Part shown: positions 36,329 to 44,675 of the stretch, one piece after another
How positions within the stretch are numbered: position 1 is the first letter of the stretch
How the letters are laid out: each line of letters starts with the position of its first letter
Source of the DNA: OLB6 sp964620125
GTDB taxonomy: Bacteria > Bacteroidota > Ignavibacteria > Kapaibacteriales > Kapaibacteriaceae
NCBI GenBank assembly: GCA_964620125.1
Contig: CAZUGQ010000013.1
Span: forward strand, 1 to 64,000
Reading direction: 5' to 3'
Length of the DNA stretch: 64,000 nucleotides
Made by a program: the position numbers and the translations under genes
Notes under the pieces: model-generated
Seen by the model: the letters and a program-made list of their open reading frames with translations, nothing else
Told to the model about the DNA's origin: nothing
Database searches by the model: none

Positions 36329-36819
36329 AGCAACCATAGGCCATCGTGGTATCGAATGGCAGCACGGCCCCGGTTAGTAGAGAGTCCAATCGCATCTGAA
36401 CGTCATGCTGTGAAGGGGCTTTCCTCCGTTTGCCGAGACCAGCGTATAGATTGTTTANNNNNNNNNNCCCTTCCTCTATACACCATCGTACCAGCACCAT
36501 CCACAATTATTGCCTGTGGAGTAACCCAAGCACCGTGGAGTTCCGTAAGCGTGTAGGTACTGTCTACATAAACCCGGAAGGGAACATCATACGTGTCGCA
36601 GAAGGAATCGATCTCCGATTGGGAGTAATCAAGGCCGGGAAACACTCCTATAAACTCCACACCCTGCGCTCGATAATCATCATACAAACTGCGCAGGTAT
36701 GGCGAAGTGCTCTGGCAAATAGGACAATCTGGTTTCAGATACACATACACTGTTGGTGGCTGCACACGTGTGCCACCGGCCATCAACAACAGCACGCTGA
36801 TGGTCAACGCCCAGTTCAT
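36315..36819 (-). CDS. exported redoxin/thioredoxin-fold protein (10-N run inside)
   Basis: Thioredoxin-like protein of the AhpC/TSA-redoxin group. The N-terminus is a signal peptide or anchor (WALTISVLLLMAGG), then YVYLKPDCPICQST with a CPIC redox pair, FIGVFPG and HGAWVTPQAIIVDGAG, which holds the cis-Pro. As printed the frame shifts at the N run and stops early at 36403. In the restored frame it continues NNLYAGLGKRRKAPSQHD and ends AYGCFIER at 36315. Removing all ten Ns gives YRGRVNNLYAGLGKRR, which matches the family without a gap. It overlaps the rimO end by 14 bp and the next gene by an ATGA. Confidence 0.82.
36458..36467. other. assembly gap (10 N) inside the redoxin gene
   Basis: Ten undetermined bases. 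Deleting them yields AGG-GTA-AAC-AAT (R-V-N-N), an uninterrupted and family-like reading, so no sequence seems to be missing. Confidence 0.95.
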
Positions 36820-37181
36820 CGTCGAAGCTGGCGAACAAGAAACGTTAGCATGATGGCGCTGATCAACGTCATAAGTGTGAGCAATGCAGCAATACCTGTG
36901 TGGTCACTTTCGCCGCTGTGCACTTGGGACCATTGCACAATGCTTCGCCAAACAAAGGTGATGGTAAAGATTCCTGCTGCGCCTGCAGCAGCGGGGAGTG
37001 TAAATGGTCGGCCCTGGCGATGAAGTATGCCGAGCACCGACATTACCGCTCCACCAACTGCTCCATTGAGCAGTGACGATGTGCTCGTACTGTCTGTTAG
37101 GATGTACCCTACCAACCCACTTATGAGCAGGAACAATCCATACGCGGTTATTCGTGCAGAAACAATCTTTGGAGGAGGCAT
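36816..37181 (-). CDS. small membrane protein, TMEM14-like
   Basis: About 121 residues from the ATG at 37181 (preceded on its strand by AAAGATTG rather than a strong Shine-Dalgarno); an in-frame Met further upstream would run into the ABC-transporter gene. Four hydrophobic helices are visible: ITAYGLFLLISGLVGYIL, LNGAVGGAVMSVLGIL, LPAAAGAAGIFTITFVW and GIAALLTLMTLISAIMLTFL. The Gly-rich helices and length resemble the TMEM14 family (UPF0136), whose bacterial function is unknown. It is coupled to the redoxin downstream by an ATGA overlap. Confidence 0.6.
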   Translation of the reverse strand: MPPPKIVSARITAYGLFLLISGLVGYILTDSTSTSSLLNGAVGGAVMSVLGILHRQGRPFTLPAAAGAAGIFTITFVWRSIVQWSQVHSGESDHTGIAALLTLMTLISAIMLTFLVRQLRR

Positions 37182-37188
37182 GGAAAAG

Positions 37189-37875
37189 CTAGGAGATACA
37201 AAAACCGTCCTGCATTCGAACCAAACGGTTTGCTTTCGAAGCAAGCGTTTCACTGTGGGTAACTACAATGCAAGCCATTTTCATTTGCTGTTGCAGGTCA
37301 ACAAGCAAGCCAGCAACAACTTCGGCATTTTCACTATCCAGATTTCCCGTTGGTTCATCTGCAAACACAATTGCTGGTTCATGCACAACGGCCCGGGCAA
37401 TAGCAACTCGCTGCTGTTCTCCGCCACTGAGTTCTGACGGCGCGTGGTTCACCCGTGACTCCAGACCAACACGGGCAAGAACGTCGGCAGCTTTTGTTCG
37501 TGCCACTGCGGTTCGAACACCACCTATTAGGAGAGGCATCATTACATTCTCGAGTGCTGAGAACTCTGGTAGCAGGTGATGGAATTGAAACACGATTCCA
37601 AAGGCCCGATTGCGAAGTGCGGCCAACTGACGTGCATTCTGCGTCTCGTATTGGTACTGCTTACCATCTAACGTGAGTTTAACGCTGCCGCTGTCTGGTT
37701 TATCTAGCGAGGCTAGAAGATGCAGAAGCGTACTCTTACCAGCACCGCTCGGCCCGGTAACTGCAACAAACTCGCCAGGTTCGCACGTAAAATCCACACC
37801 ACGAAGTACCACCGTGGGCACCTGGCCAGCGTTGGAATACTGTTTGGTGAGAGCAGAGGCTACAAGCAGTGACAT
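37189..37875 (-). CDS. ABC transporter ATP-binding protein, LolD/MacB-like
   Basis: ATPase subunit, about 229 residues from the ATG at 37875 (one base after the pheS stop). Walker A GPSGAGKST, Q loop FQFHHLLPEF, signature LSGGEQQRVAIARA, Walker B IVFADEPTGNLD and the H-loop VVTHS are all intact. FHHLLPEFSALENVMMPLLI and PTGNLDS point to the LolD/MacB/FtsE branch, which powers lipoprotein release or periplasmic transport without transporting across the membrane. No permease gene is adjacent, so the partner (LolC/E-like) must be elsewhere. Confidence 0.88.
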   Translation of the reverse strand: MSLLVASALTKQYSNAGQVPTVVLRGVDFTCEPGEFVAVTGPSGAGKSTLLHLLASLDKPDSGSVKLTLDGKQYQYETQNARQLAALRNRAFGIVFQFHHLLPEFSALENVMMPLLIGGVRTAVARTKAADVLARVGLESRVNHAPSELSGGEQQRVAIARAVVHEPAIVFADEPTGNLDSENAEVVAGLLVDLQQQMKMACIVVTHSETLASKANRLVRMQDGFCIS

Positions 37876-37876
37876 A

Positions 37877-38890
37877 TCAGAACTGGCGCAACACCCGCAG
37901 ATCATTCTGATACAGCAACCGGATGTCATCAATTCCGGTAAGCATCATCACTACCCGCTCAACGCCAAAGCCGAAGGCAAAGCCACTATATATGTCAGGG
38001 TCAATGCCACAGTTGCGCAATACATTGGGGTGTACCATCCCACAACCACATATCTCAAGCCAACCACTATGCTTGCACACACGGCACCCATCCCCGTTGC
38101 ATAGAAAGCAGCTCATGTCTACTTCTGCGCTTGGTTCGGTAAACGGGAAGAAACTGGTTCGAAATCGGAAGCGGGCATGAGGACTATAGAATCTGCGAGC
38201 AAAGGCTGTAATGGTTCCCTTTAGGTCGGCCATAGTCACACCTTTGTCGATGTATAGTCCTTCAATCTGGTGGAACTCTGCTAACGACCGAGCGGAAACC
38301 GATTCATTTCGATACACTCGCCCTGGCATGATGCACCGAATAGGTGGTTCCATTGCTTCCATCACCCGTATCTGCACACTCGACGTATGAGTTCGCAGAA
38401 GCAGATCCGGCCTTTCCGACTCTACAAAGAACGTGTCCTGCATGTCGCGAGCCGGGTGATCGTCGGCAAAATTGAGCTTGCCAAAGTTGTGAGCATCATC
38501 TTCTACATCTGGGCCCTCGGCAACTTCGAATCCCATGGTTGAGAAGATGTCCACGATGCGTTCAATCGTGGATGTGATCGGGTGAATGGAGCCAATCGCT
38601 GGTCCGCGCGATGGCAAGGTTACGTCGATGAGAGGCTCAGTAGCCGTGCTCTCAATCTGCGTACGCCGTGATTCGAATTCAGAGTCGGCCCAGGCACGTA
38701 GTTCGTTCAGGGCCTTGCCGACGGCTGGCTTGTCAGCCGTCGGCACGGTACGCAACTGTTCGGTGATCTTTTGCAGCGTTCCCTTACGAACCAGATGTTT
38801 CAAACGAAATGCTTCCAAGGATGCAGCATCGTGCACCCCTTGAAAGTCATCAGCCATCTGTTGTCGAAGATCGCGGATCTGGTCCAGCAT
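37877..38890 (-). CDS. pheS: phenylalanyl-tRNA synthetase alpha subunit PheS
   Basis: Charges tRNA-Phe with PheT. 337 residues from the ATG at 38890, which overlaps the rplT stop by one base; a longer frame only reads into rplT. N-terminal coiled-coil (MLDQIRDLRQQMADDFQGV), class II motif 1 IHPITSTIERIVDIFSTMGF, TSSVQIRVME with PIRCIMPGRVYRNE (motif 2), and GFAFGFGVERVVMMLTGI (motif 3). pheT does not follow: an ABC ATPase gene comes next, so the two subunits are encoded apart. Confidence 0.95.
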   Translation of the reverse strand: MLDQIRDLRQQMADDFQGVHDAASLEAFRLKHLVRKGTLQKITEQLRTVPTADKPAVGKALNELRAWADSEFESRRTQIESTATEPLIDVTLPSRGPAIGSIHPITSTIERIVDIFSTMGFEVAEGPDVEDDAHNFGKLNFADDHPARDMQDTFFVESERPDLLLRTHTSSVQIRVMEAMEPPIRCIMPGRVYRNESVSARSLAEFHQIEGLYIDKGVTMADLKGTITAFARRFYSPHARFRFRTSFFPFTEPSAEVDMSCFLCNGDGCRVCKHSGWLEICGCGMVHPNVLRNCGIDPDIYSGFAFGFGVERVVMMLTGIDDIRLLYQNDLRVLRQF

Positions 38891-39231
38891 CACAGTTGAG
38901 CAACAACGGCCTTGAACGCTTCTGGATGGTTCATAGCCAGATCGGCCAGCACCTTGCGGTTGATGGCGATGTTGCTCTTCTTCAGGTTGTGCATGAGCCG
39001 CGAGTAGGTAGTACCGTTTAGGCGAGCTGCGGCATTGATGCGAACGATCCACAGGGAGCGGAATGTGCGCTTCTTGTTTCGACGATCACGATAGGCGTAT
39101 TGAAGCCCCTTTTCAACGTGATCCCGAACGATGGTCCAAACCTTCGAACGTGCGCCCCAGTAGCCTTTGGCAAGCTTGAAGTACTTCTTCTTTTTCTGGT
39201 GCGCCGCTACTTTGTTTACTGAGCGTGGCAT
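38890..39231 (-). CDS. rplT: 50S ribosomal protein L20
   Basis: 113 residues from the ATG at 39231 (MPRSVNKVAAHQKKKKYFKLAKG). Strongly basic, with WIVRINAAARLNGTTYSRLM and the C-terminal KVLADLAMNHPEAFKAVV typical of L20. Member of infC-rpmI-rplT-pheS. In many bacteria L20 represses this operon through a leader RNA; no such structure was evident by eye here. Confidence 0.96.
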   Translation of the reverse strand: MPRSVNKVAAHQKKKKYFKLAKGYWGARSKVWTIVRDHVEKGLQYAYRDRRNKKRTFRSLWIVRINAAARLNGTTYSRLMHNLKKSNIAINRKVLADLAMNHPEAFKAVVAQL

Positions 39232-39294
39232 GATGCTACTCCGTAGTGTGTGGTCGGCAGGAGAACGGCTTCCCTGCCAGGCCATGAAAAAAAC

Positions 39295-39492
39295 TTACCG
39301 CAACGCCAATGCGTGCAGGATTTGTGGTTCGTTGGAAGGATGCACGAGCGTGCTCTGACGCAGGTTGCGCTTGCGCTTGCGAGACTTGCTCGTAAGGATG
39401 TGACTCTTGTACGCTTTCTGGCGCTTGATGGAGCCAGTGCCGGTGATCTTGAACCGCTTCTTTGCTCCCGCAGATGTCTTCATTTTTGGCAT
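39295..39492 (-). CDS. rpmI: 50S ribosomal protein L35
   Basis: 65 residues: MPKMKTSAGAKKRFKITGTG, then KRQKAYKSHILTSKSRKRKR and a short tail, the standard L35 sequence. Between infC (25 bp upstream) and rplT (63 bp downstream) in the conserved operon. Confidence 0.96.
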   Translation of the reverse strand: MPKMKTSAGAKKRFKITGTGSIKRQKAYKSHILTSKSRKRKRNLRQSTLVHPSNEPQILHALALR

Positions 39493-39517
39493 GGTATTAT
39501 CCGAGTATGGTCCTTTT

Positions 39518-40225
39518 TCAGGTATCAGGTTGTGTCGATTCCACCGTCTCGTTTTCTGCTTCAGCGGTAACGCCTACCTTGGTTTCGTCGGCATCAGCCT
39601 GTGGTTTCTCTTTCGTACGCGATGCGTTTTTCTTCGGTGCCTCCTCTGGCTTACGCTTTGGCGCAGTTTTTTTCTTTCCATCCGGTGCCAGCGTTACACT
39701 CAACACCCGACCTTCCGTTCGCATGTCTTGATCAACCTTCGAAACATCAGCCAGAGCGTCAATGAATTTCTGCAGAAGCGCTCGGCCAATCTCTTGGTGA
39801 ACGATTTCCCTACCACGGAACATCACTGAGGCCTTCACCTTGTGCCCATCTTCTAGGAAACCTCGAGAATGGCGCACCTTGAAGTCAAGGTCGTGTGTGT
39901 CCGTTCCGGCCCGCAGACGTATTTCCTTGAGTTCCTTCTGCTGCTGTGACTTCTTCTGGATCTTCTCCCTTTTCTGCTGTTCGTAGCTGAACTTGCCGTA
40001 ATCAATAATTCGGCACACTGGCGGAACGGCCTGTGGAGCAATCTCTACCAGATCTTTCTCGGCTTCCTGCGCCCGACGTAACGCCTCTCGAGACGTCATC
40101 ACTCCAAGTTGATCGCCATTTTCGTCGATCACCCGCACTTGCGGACTGATGATTTCCTCGTTGATCTTGTGCTTGCGCGTTTGCTCCGGTCGCTGTTGCG
40201 GACCGCGGACGTATGGTCGCCTCAA
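39518..40225 (-). CDS. infC: translation initiation factor IF-3, TTG start
   Basis: Prevents subunit joining and checks the initiator codon. Core domains are complete: KINEEIISPQVRVIDENGDQLGV, IAPQAVPPVCRIIDYGKFSYEQ, and MFRGREIVHQEIGRALLQKF. The start codon in frame is TTG at 40225, giving RRPYVRGPQQRPEQTRK before the core, and no ATG is available. Rare start codons let IF-3 control its own synthesis in other bacteria (known; ATT is the usual choice). A Lys/Glu/Ala-rich tail of about 50 residues (KKTAPKRKPEEAPKKN) exceeds the standard length and is common in Bacteroidota. Confidence 0.93.
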   Translation of the reverse strand: MRRPYVRGPQQRPEQTRKHKINEEIISPQVRVIDENGDQLGVMTSREALRRAQEAEKDLVEIAPQAVPPVCRIIDYGKFSYEQQKREKIQKKSQQQKELKEIRLRAGTDTHDLDFKVRHSRGFLEDGHKVKASVMFRGREIVHQEIGRALLQKFIDALADVSKVDQDMRTEGRVLSVTLAPDGKKKTAPKRKPEEAPKKNASRTKEKPQADADETKVGVTAEAENETVESTQPDT

Positions 40226-40262
40226 TCGTGTTCCTGAACTGTGTAACTGTGTGTAAAGAAGG

Positions 40263-40295
40263 CAAAGATACGGACATCAAGACTGTCCTCGCAAA
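40263..40295 (-). promoter_or_regulatory. Bacteroidota-type promoter of infC-rpmI-rplT-pheS
   Basis: On the minus strand TTTG (40295-40292) is followed after 21 bases by TATCTTTG (40270-40263), fitting the -33/-7 pattern. The infC TTG lies about 38 bases downstream of the -7 element. Confidence 0.7.
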
Positions 40296-40381
40296 CCTGT
40301 TCGTGTGATTCGAACAAGCTTATGAAGGGGGCTTTGCCATGCCTGCGTAATTTCGATGTTCCGTTCACGTCATCACGCCCC

Positions 40382-42940
40382 ATGAATCAACACGACGACG
40401 TTCTTTCGACTATCGAAGAAGCAGACAAGCGTGCGCCATCGGTGCCAACATCGTTGCCGGTCCTGGCCTTGCGCGACATTGTGGTTTTCCCCCACATGAT
40501 CTTTCCCGTGCTCATCGGCCGGGCTTCATCTCTCAAGGCTGTGGCCGCTTCGTTGGAGCGAGACAAATTTGTGCTGCTCCTTTCGCAGCGCGACCCTTCG
40601 GTTGACGAGCCAGGTTTCGACGACATGTATGAACATGGCACAATCGCCAAAGTACTTCAGGTTTTACGGCTGCCTAACAACCTCCTGAAAGTGCTTGTTG
40701 AAGGGATGATCCCTGCTCGCGTAAAAAAGGCTATCAGCACGGAGCCCTACCTGCAGGCACAAGCAAGCCCCCTACCATCTTCATACGATGCCAATGACCA
40801 ACACTTAAATGCCCTTGTTCGGCATGCCGGTGAGCTGTTTGAAGAATACGTTAAGGAACATCGCAACCTTCCGCCAGAAGTTCTTGGCGCGTTCGAGAAC
40901 CTTGACGACCCTGTTCGAAAGCTGTATTACGCCGCTGCGAACGTGCAGCAAAAGGTAGAAGTAAAACAGAAAATTCTTACGGCAGAACGCTTGGATCTTC
41001 AGTTCGTTGAGCTGGTCCAGGTACTAAGCAGTGAGCTTGAGCTTCTCCGCCTCGAAGCGGAAATCGACACCAAGGTTCAGGATCAGATTCAGCGATCGCA
41101 ACGCAAGTACTTCATTCAGGAACAGATTCGAGCACTGCAGAAGGAACTTGGCGAAGAGGATGACGGCGGTCCGGAGCTAGGTCCACTGAAGGATCAGCTC
41201 GACAATGCTGGCATGCCAGAATCCATCTATGCTAAGGCCAAGGAGGAATTCGATAGGCTCAAAAAAACTCCTTCGATGAGTCCAGAGTTTTCCGTTAACC
41301 GCACTTGGCTTGAAGTGCTGGCCTCGGTTCCGTGGTACCATCGAACAACGGACGACTTGGACGTTGCTCATGTGCGAACGATTCTCGAGGAGGATCACTA
41401 CGACCTGGAAAAGCCTAAGGAACGCATTCTTGAATACATCAGCGTGCTCAACCTTGTTGGCTCCATGCGCGGACAGATTCTGTGCTTTGTTGGACCGCCA
41501 GGTGTTGGTAAAACGTCTCTCGCAAAGAGCATCGCTCGAGCACTCGGCCGCAACTTTGTTCGCATTTCGCTCGGTGGAGTGCGGGACGAAGCAGAAATCC
41601 GCGGTCATCGCCGAACCTACATCGGTGCCATGCCGGGCAAGATTATACAAGCCATGAAACGCGCTGGATCTGTGAACCCGGTTATCCTACTTGATGAAGT
41701 TGATAAGATGAGTATGGATTTCCGGGGAGATCCAAGTGCAGCTTTGTTGGAAGTGCTGGATCCCGAGCAGAACAATGCCTTTAATGATCACTATTTGGAA
41801 GTTGACTACGACCTTTCGAACGTTCTGTTCATTGCCACGGCAAATGTGAAGTACGATATTCCCGCACCGTTGCTCGACAGACTCGAAGTCATCGAACTCA
41901 GCAGCTATCTGGAGCCAGATAAGGTGGAGATAGCAAAACGTCACATCTTGCCAAAGCTCTATGAACGGCATGGACTGCATGGGTTCGATATCCAGTTCAC
42001 CGATCAGGCACTTCACAAAATTGTTCGTGAATACACGCGCGAAGCTGGAGTCCGCAACCTGGAACGGGAGCTTGCCAGCATTTTGCGCAAGGTTGCAACG
42101 AAGATTGTTACCGAGGCCGCAACGGAAAACCACAAAAACAAGGGTGCAAAGCGTAAACAGGCTAAGGGTGAAGTTGCCTCTGTGAAGGAAACTGCAGCTT
42201 TCAAAAAGCTTAAACGCCGAACATGGAAGGTAGACCAGGCGCAGGTGGCAGAATACCTCCGAGCACCACGCTTCAAGGAAAAGGCTCAGGAACTCACCGA
42301 TAAGGTCGGGGTTGCGATGGGCCTGGCGTGGACCAGTGTGGGGGGGGACACCTTACCCGTGGAGGTCACCTTTATGCCAGGTCCGGAACGACTAACACTC
42401 ACCGGCAAGCTTGGCGACGTGATGAAGGAATCGGCTATGGCTGCCCTATCGTTTTTACGAAGCAATCATGCTAAGTATGAATTGGATGCAGAAGTGGCCA
42501 AGGGTAAGGAGATTCACGTGCACGTGCCCGAAGGTGCAATCCCGAAGGATGGTCCCTCGGCAGGTATAACGATGACGATGGCCTTGCTGAGTGCTGCCAC
42601 AGGCAAGCCTCTTCGCGGAAACGTGGCGATGACTGGCGAAGTAACGTTGCGCGGCCAGATCTTACCAATCGGCGGGCTGAACGAGAAACTTCTTGCTGCA
42701 AAACGTGCTGGAATGGAAACAGTGCTTGTTCCCGATGCCAACCGCTCGGATGTTGACGAGCTTCCCAAAGGCCTTACGGAAGGGCTGGAAATCGTTTTCG
42801 TGAAAACCGTAGACGACGCCATTCCATTTGCCTTTGCTGGGCACCGTGCACATCCAGCTCGACCTGCAAGGAAACAGAAACTCAACAACGTTCGCGTCAA
42901 CGGCACAAAGAAGTCGGCACGGAAGTCTGCCAAACGATAA
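40382..42940 (+). CDS. lon: ATP-dependent protease La (Lon)
   Basis: Cytosolic AAA+ serine protease. The start at 40382 (MNQHDDVLSTIEEADK) is preferred; an in-frame ATG at 40322 would add 20 residues without conservation. Order: LON N-domain (LPVLALRDIVVFPHMIFPVLIGR), coiled coil (QIQRSQRKYFIQEQIRALQKELGE), Walker A GPPGVGKTS, Walker B VILLDEVDKM, sensor residues, and the protease domain. The Ser of the catalytic dyad is in PKDGPSAGITM and the Lys in LRGQILPIGGLNEKLLAAKR. A Lys-rich insertion (NHKNKGAKRKQAKGE) sits between the AAA lid and protease, and the tail is also basic. An 8-G run lies at 42340. Confidence 0.96.
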   Translation: MNQHDDVLSTIEEADKRAPSVPTSLPVLALRDIVVFPHMIFPVLIGRASSLKAVAASLERDKFVLLLSQRDPSVDEPGFDDMYEHGTIAKVLQVLRLPNNLLKVLVEGMIPARVKKAISTEPYLQAQASPLPSSYDANDQHLNALVRHAGELFEEYVKEHRNLPPEVLGAFENLDDPVRKLYYAAANVQQKVEVKQKILTAERLDLQFVELVQVLSSELELLRLEAEIDTKVQDQIQRSQRKYFIQEQIRALQKELGEEDDGGPELGPLKDQLDNAGMPESIYAKAKEEFDRLKKTPSMSPEFSVNRTWLEVLASVPWYHRTTDDLDVAHVRTILEEDHYDLEKPKERILEYISVLNLVGSMRGQILCFVGPPGVGKTSLAKSIARALGRNFVRISLGGVRDEAEIRGHRRTYIGAMPGKIIQAMKRAGSVNPVILLDEVDKMSMDFRGDPSAALLEVLDPEQNNAFNDHYLEVDYDLSNVLFIATANVKYDIPAPLLDRLEVIELSSYLEPDKVEIAKRHILPKLYERHGLHGFDIQFTDQALHKIVREYTREAGVRNLERELASILRKVATKIVTEAATENHKNKGAKRKQAKGEVASVKETAAFKKLKRRTWKVDQAQVAEYLRAPRFKEKAQELTDKVGVAMGLAWTSVGGDTLPVEVTFMPGPERLTLTGKLGDVMKESAMAALSFLRSNHAKYELDAEVAKGKEIHVHVPEGAIPKDGPSAGITMTMALLSAATGKPLRGNVAMTGEVTLRGQILPIGGLNEKLLAAKRAGMETVLVPDANRSDVDELPKGLTEGLEIVFVKTVDDAIPFAFAGHRAHPARPARKQKLNNVRVNGTKKSARKSAKR

Positions 42941-42948
42941 TCTTTTTG

Positions 42949-42956
42949 TACTTTTG
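42949..42956 (+). promoter_or_regulatory. -7 element (TACTTTTG) of rpmG
   Basis: GTACTTTTGTGG fits TAnnTTTG, identical over 12 bases to the element before the GH2-like gene. It is 46 bases before the rpmG ATG and just after lon. A run of 12 A follows at 42965-42976. Confidence 0.6.
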
Positions 42957-43001
42957 TGGTCTTCAAAAAAAAAAAACCAAACAGCAGCCTGAGGCACGAT
43001 C

Positions 43002-43181
43002 ATGGCCAAGAAAGGCGCTCGCGTGATTATCACGCTCGAGTGTACGGAAGCCAAAAAAGAAGGCAAACCGGCATCTCGGTACACAACTACAAAGAATAAG
43101 CAGAATGTGACGGAACGTCTTGAGATGAAGAAGTACAATCCCTTCCTCAAGAGGCATACTGTACACAAGGAAATCCGCTAG
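43002..43181 (+). CDS. rpmG: 50S ribosomal protein L33
   Basis: 59 residues, short enough to be missed by length-filtered gene calls. MAKKGARVIITLECTEAKKEG opens the protein, then SRYTTTKNKQNVTERLEMKK and YNPFLKRHTVHKEIR. It has a single Cys in place of the four zinc cysteines, so it is the Zn-independent type. It has its own promoter and a strong terminator, so it is probably transcribed apart from lon. Confidence 0.95.
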   Translation: MAKKGARVIITLECTEAKKEGKPASRYTTTKNKQNVTERLEMKKYNPFLKRHTVHKEIR

Positions 43182-43223
43182 AAAAAAACAGGCCCGGCAA
43201 AACAGCCGGGCCTGCGTGTTTTT
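43182..43223. terminator. Rho-independent terminator after rpmG
   Basis: An A7 run, then CAGGCCCGGC, loop AAAACA, GCCGGGCCTG, then a T-rich GTGTTTTT. A perfect 10-bp GC-rich stem. The A run on the left makes it bidirectional, also serving the convergent ferritin-like gene. Confidence 0.92.
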
Positions 43224-43247
43224 GACGGCAGAGTGGGGTGGGGCTAC

Positions 43248-43781
43248 TTAAAAAACACTACCGTCAAAACTCAGTTGCGAAAATGGCACAACCGCCTTAC
43301 CTGGATTAGTGCTGTCGTAATCGGTGGGCACGCCAAGAACGAACTTGAGAGTGGTACGAATCAGTGCTGCATGCGCTGCTTCGTTCGGTGCTATGTCTGC
43401 AAACACTCTCTTTGTTCGTAAGTCCTGCGCCTCGCCGAAATATTGGTTCCAGAGCTTGGCTGCATACACTTCAACAGCCAACGCATATCGCAGGATCCCC
43501 ACTAACGAATCGAGTGCAGAGTTGGGCCCTGGCGGAAACTGGGTAAGTGTTGTTTCGGTCGTACTCCCAGGAACAACACCTCCAAGCTCTCTAATCACGC
43601 TGGCAAACCGCTCGGCATGGACGGTGTGATCGGCAATGAAGGCCTGCGCTACACTGAGAACTGCACCATCAACAATCGGGCTACCCGTAGTATCCTTAAG
43701 CTGAGCTGCTGCAGCGTAGGTGTTGACTGCCATCAACTCCAGCGTGTAACTCTCCGCAAGCATCTCTAGATCTGTTTTCAT
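43248..43781 (-). CDS. ferritin-like domain protein (short paralogue)
   Basis: 177 residues, no signal peptide visible. All-helical with two repeated helix pairs: LMAVNTYAAAAQLKD, FIADHTVHAERFASVIRELGG, LRYALAVEVYAAKLWNQYFG and IAPNEAAHAALIRTTLKF. Spaced Glu and His residues (E..H, HxxxE) are compatible with a di-metal ferritin-like site of the PF13668 type. Homologous block by block to the next gene, so probably a tandem duplication in which this copy lacks the export signal. Iron or stress handling is inferred, not shown. Confidence 0.78.
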   Translation of the reverse strand: MKTDLEMLAESYTLELMAVNTYAAAAQLKDTTGSPIVDGAVLSVAQAFIADHTVHAERFASVIRELGGVVPGSTTETTLTQFPPGPNSALDSLVGILRYALAVEVYAAKLWNQYFGEAQDLRTKRVFADIAPNEAAHAALIRTTLKFVLGVPTDYDSTNPGKAVVPFSQLSFDGSVF

Positions 43782-43818
43782 CAGAATTTCCTCTAGTTAT
43801 TTGCTGTTTCTTGATTCG

Positions 43819-44580
43819 TTACGGCCGCGGGACTTCCGCAGAAATGATGGCCGTTGGTGAAACGCTTCGACCGATGTCTGCTCCGGCATCGGCATCGGTG
43901 CTGGTGTTCAATAGAATCTTGAGCGCTGCTCGAAACACAGCAGCATGTTCTGCTTCGACTGGTCCGATATCCGCTACAGCTTCGAGTGCTCGCCTGTTTG
44001 TTAGTCGATTGGATGCGGTGGCCGAGGTAGCATTGTCGAAGTATGCTTTTGCAGCAATGAGCTCCAACCCCAACGCATATCGAACGATCCCTTCTGTAGA
44101 AGTAAGATTTCCATACGATGGTGGGACCTGTAGAATGGTGTTGCCATTCACCATCATGCCGGTGATGAAGTTTTCATCTGGCTTAGGATCAGCTGGAGGA
44201 GCGGCTCCAAGCTCGCTCGTGATCACCTCGCGAAAGGTTCCTGCATGCCCGATATGGTCGGTGGCAAACGAGGTTGCAACCTCCAGAAAGGCACCACTGA
44301 GTATGCCCAGACCGGCAGCAGCCGTGTAGGTGTTCACGGCTAGCTTCTCGATCTGATAGGCGGTTGTTAAGAGTGCAACATCCTGCGAAGGATCGTCCGT
44401 TGGCGTTACTGGGTCAGACGTGCACGATGCAAGTGCTGAGCCCACAACTGGTAAGGAGGCTATTGCAGCGGCAGCCAAAGCCCCCTTCCGCAGAAAACGT
44501 CGGCGCGATGGATCCATGATTTCGTGGAGCACGGACTCGAGCATTTCGGCTTGCTCGCGAGCATTCTTTGAGAGCGGCAT
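43819..44580 (-). CDS. Tat-exported ferritin-like domain lipoprotein
   Basis: 253 residues. A twin-arginine signal SRRRFLRKGALAAAA near residue 26-40 is followed by ALASCTSD, a plausible lipobox (Cys near 53). The export type suggests a folded, cofactor-bearing protein. The rest matches the shorter paralogue: KLAVNTYTAAAGLG, FATDHIGHAGTFREVI, VRYALGLELIAAKAYFD and IGPVEAEHAAVFRAAL. Lies downstream of the anti-sigma gene on the same strand, 95 bp away, and may belong to its regulon. Confidence 0.82.
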   Translation of the reverse strand: MPLSKNAREQAEMLESVLHEIMDPSRRRFLRKGALAAAAIASLPVVGSALASCTSDPVTPTDDPSQDVALLTTAYQIEKLAVNTYTAAAGLGILSGAFLEVATSFATDHIGHAGTFREVITSELGAAPPADPKPDENFITGMMVNGNTILQVPPSYGNLTSTEGIVRYALGLELIAAKAYFDNATSATASNRLTNRRALEAVADIGPVEAEHAAVFRAALKILLNTSTDADAGADIGRSVSPTAIISAEVPRP

Positions 44581-44675
44581 GTGGTTCCCTTGAATGTGGT
44601 TTCGGGATACCTACGACTCTCCTCTGCTCTTGGATCACTCGGCTTACACACCTGCGGATCCAACCGCAGTACACG

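Noticed and set aside
40322..40381. Upstream ATG of lon
   Set aside because: The extra 20 residues show no LON-domain similarity; the ATG at 40382 gives a standard N-terminus.
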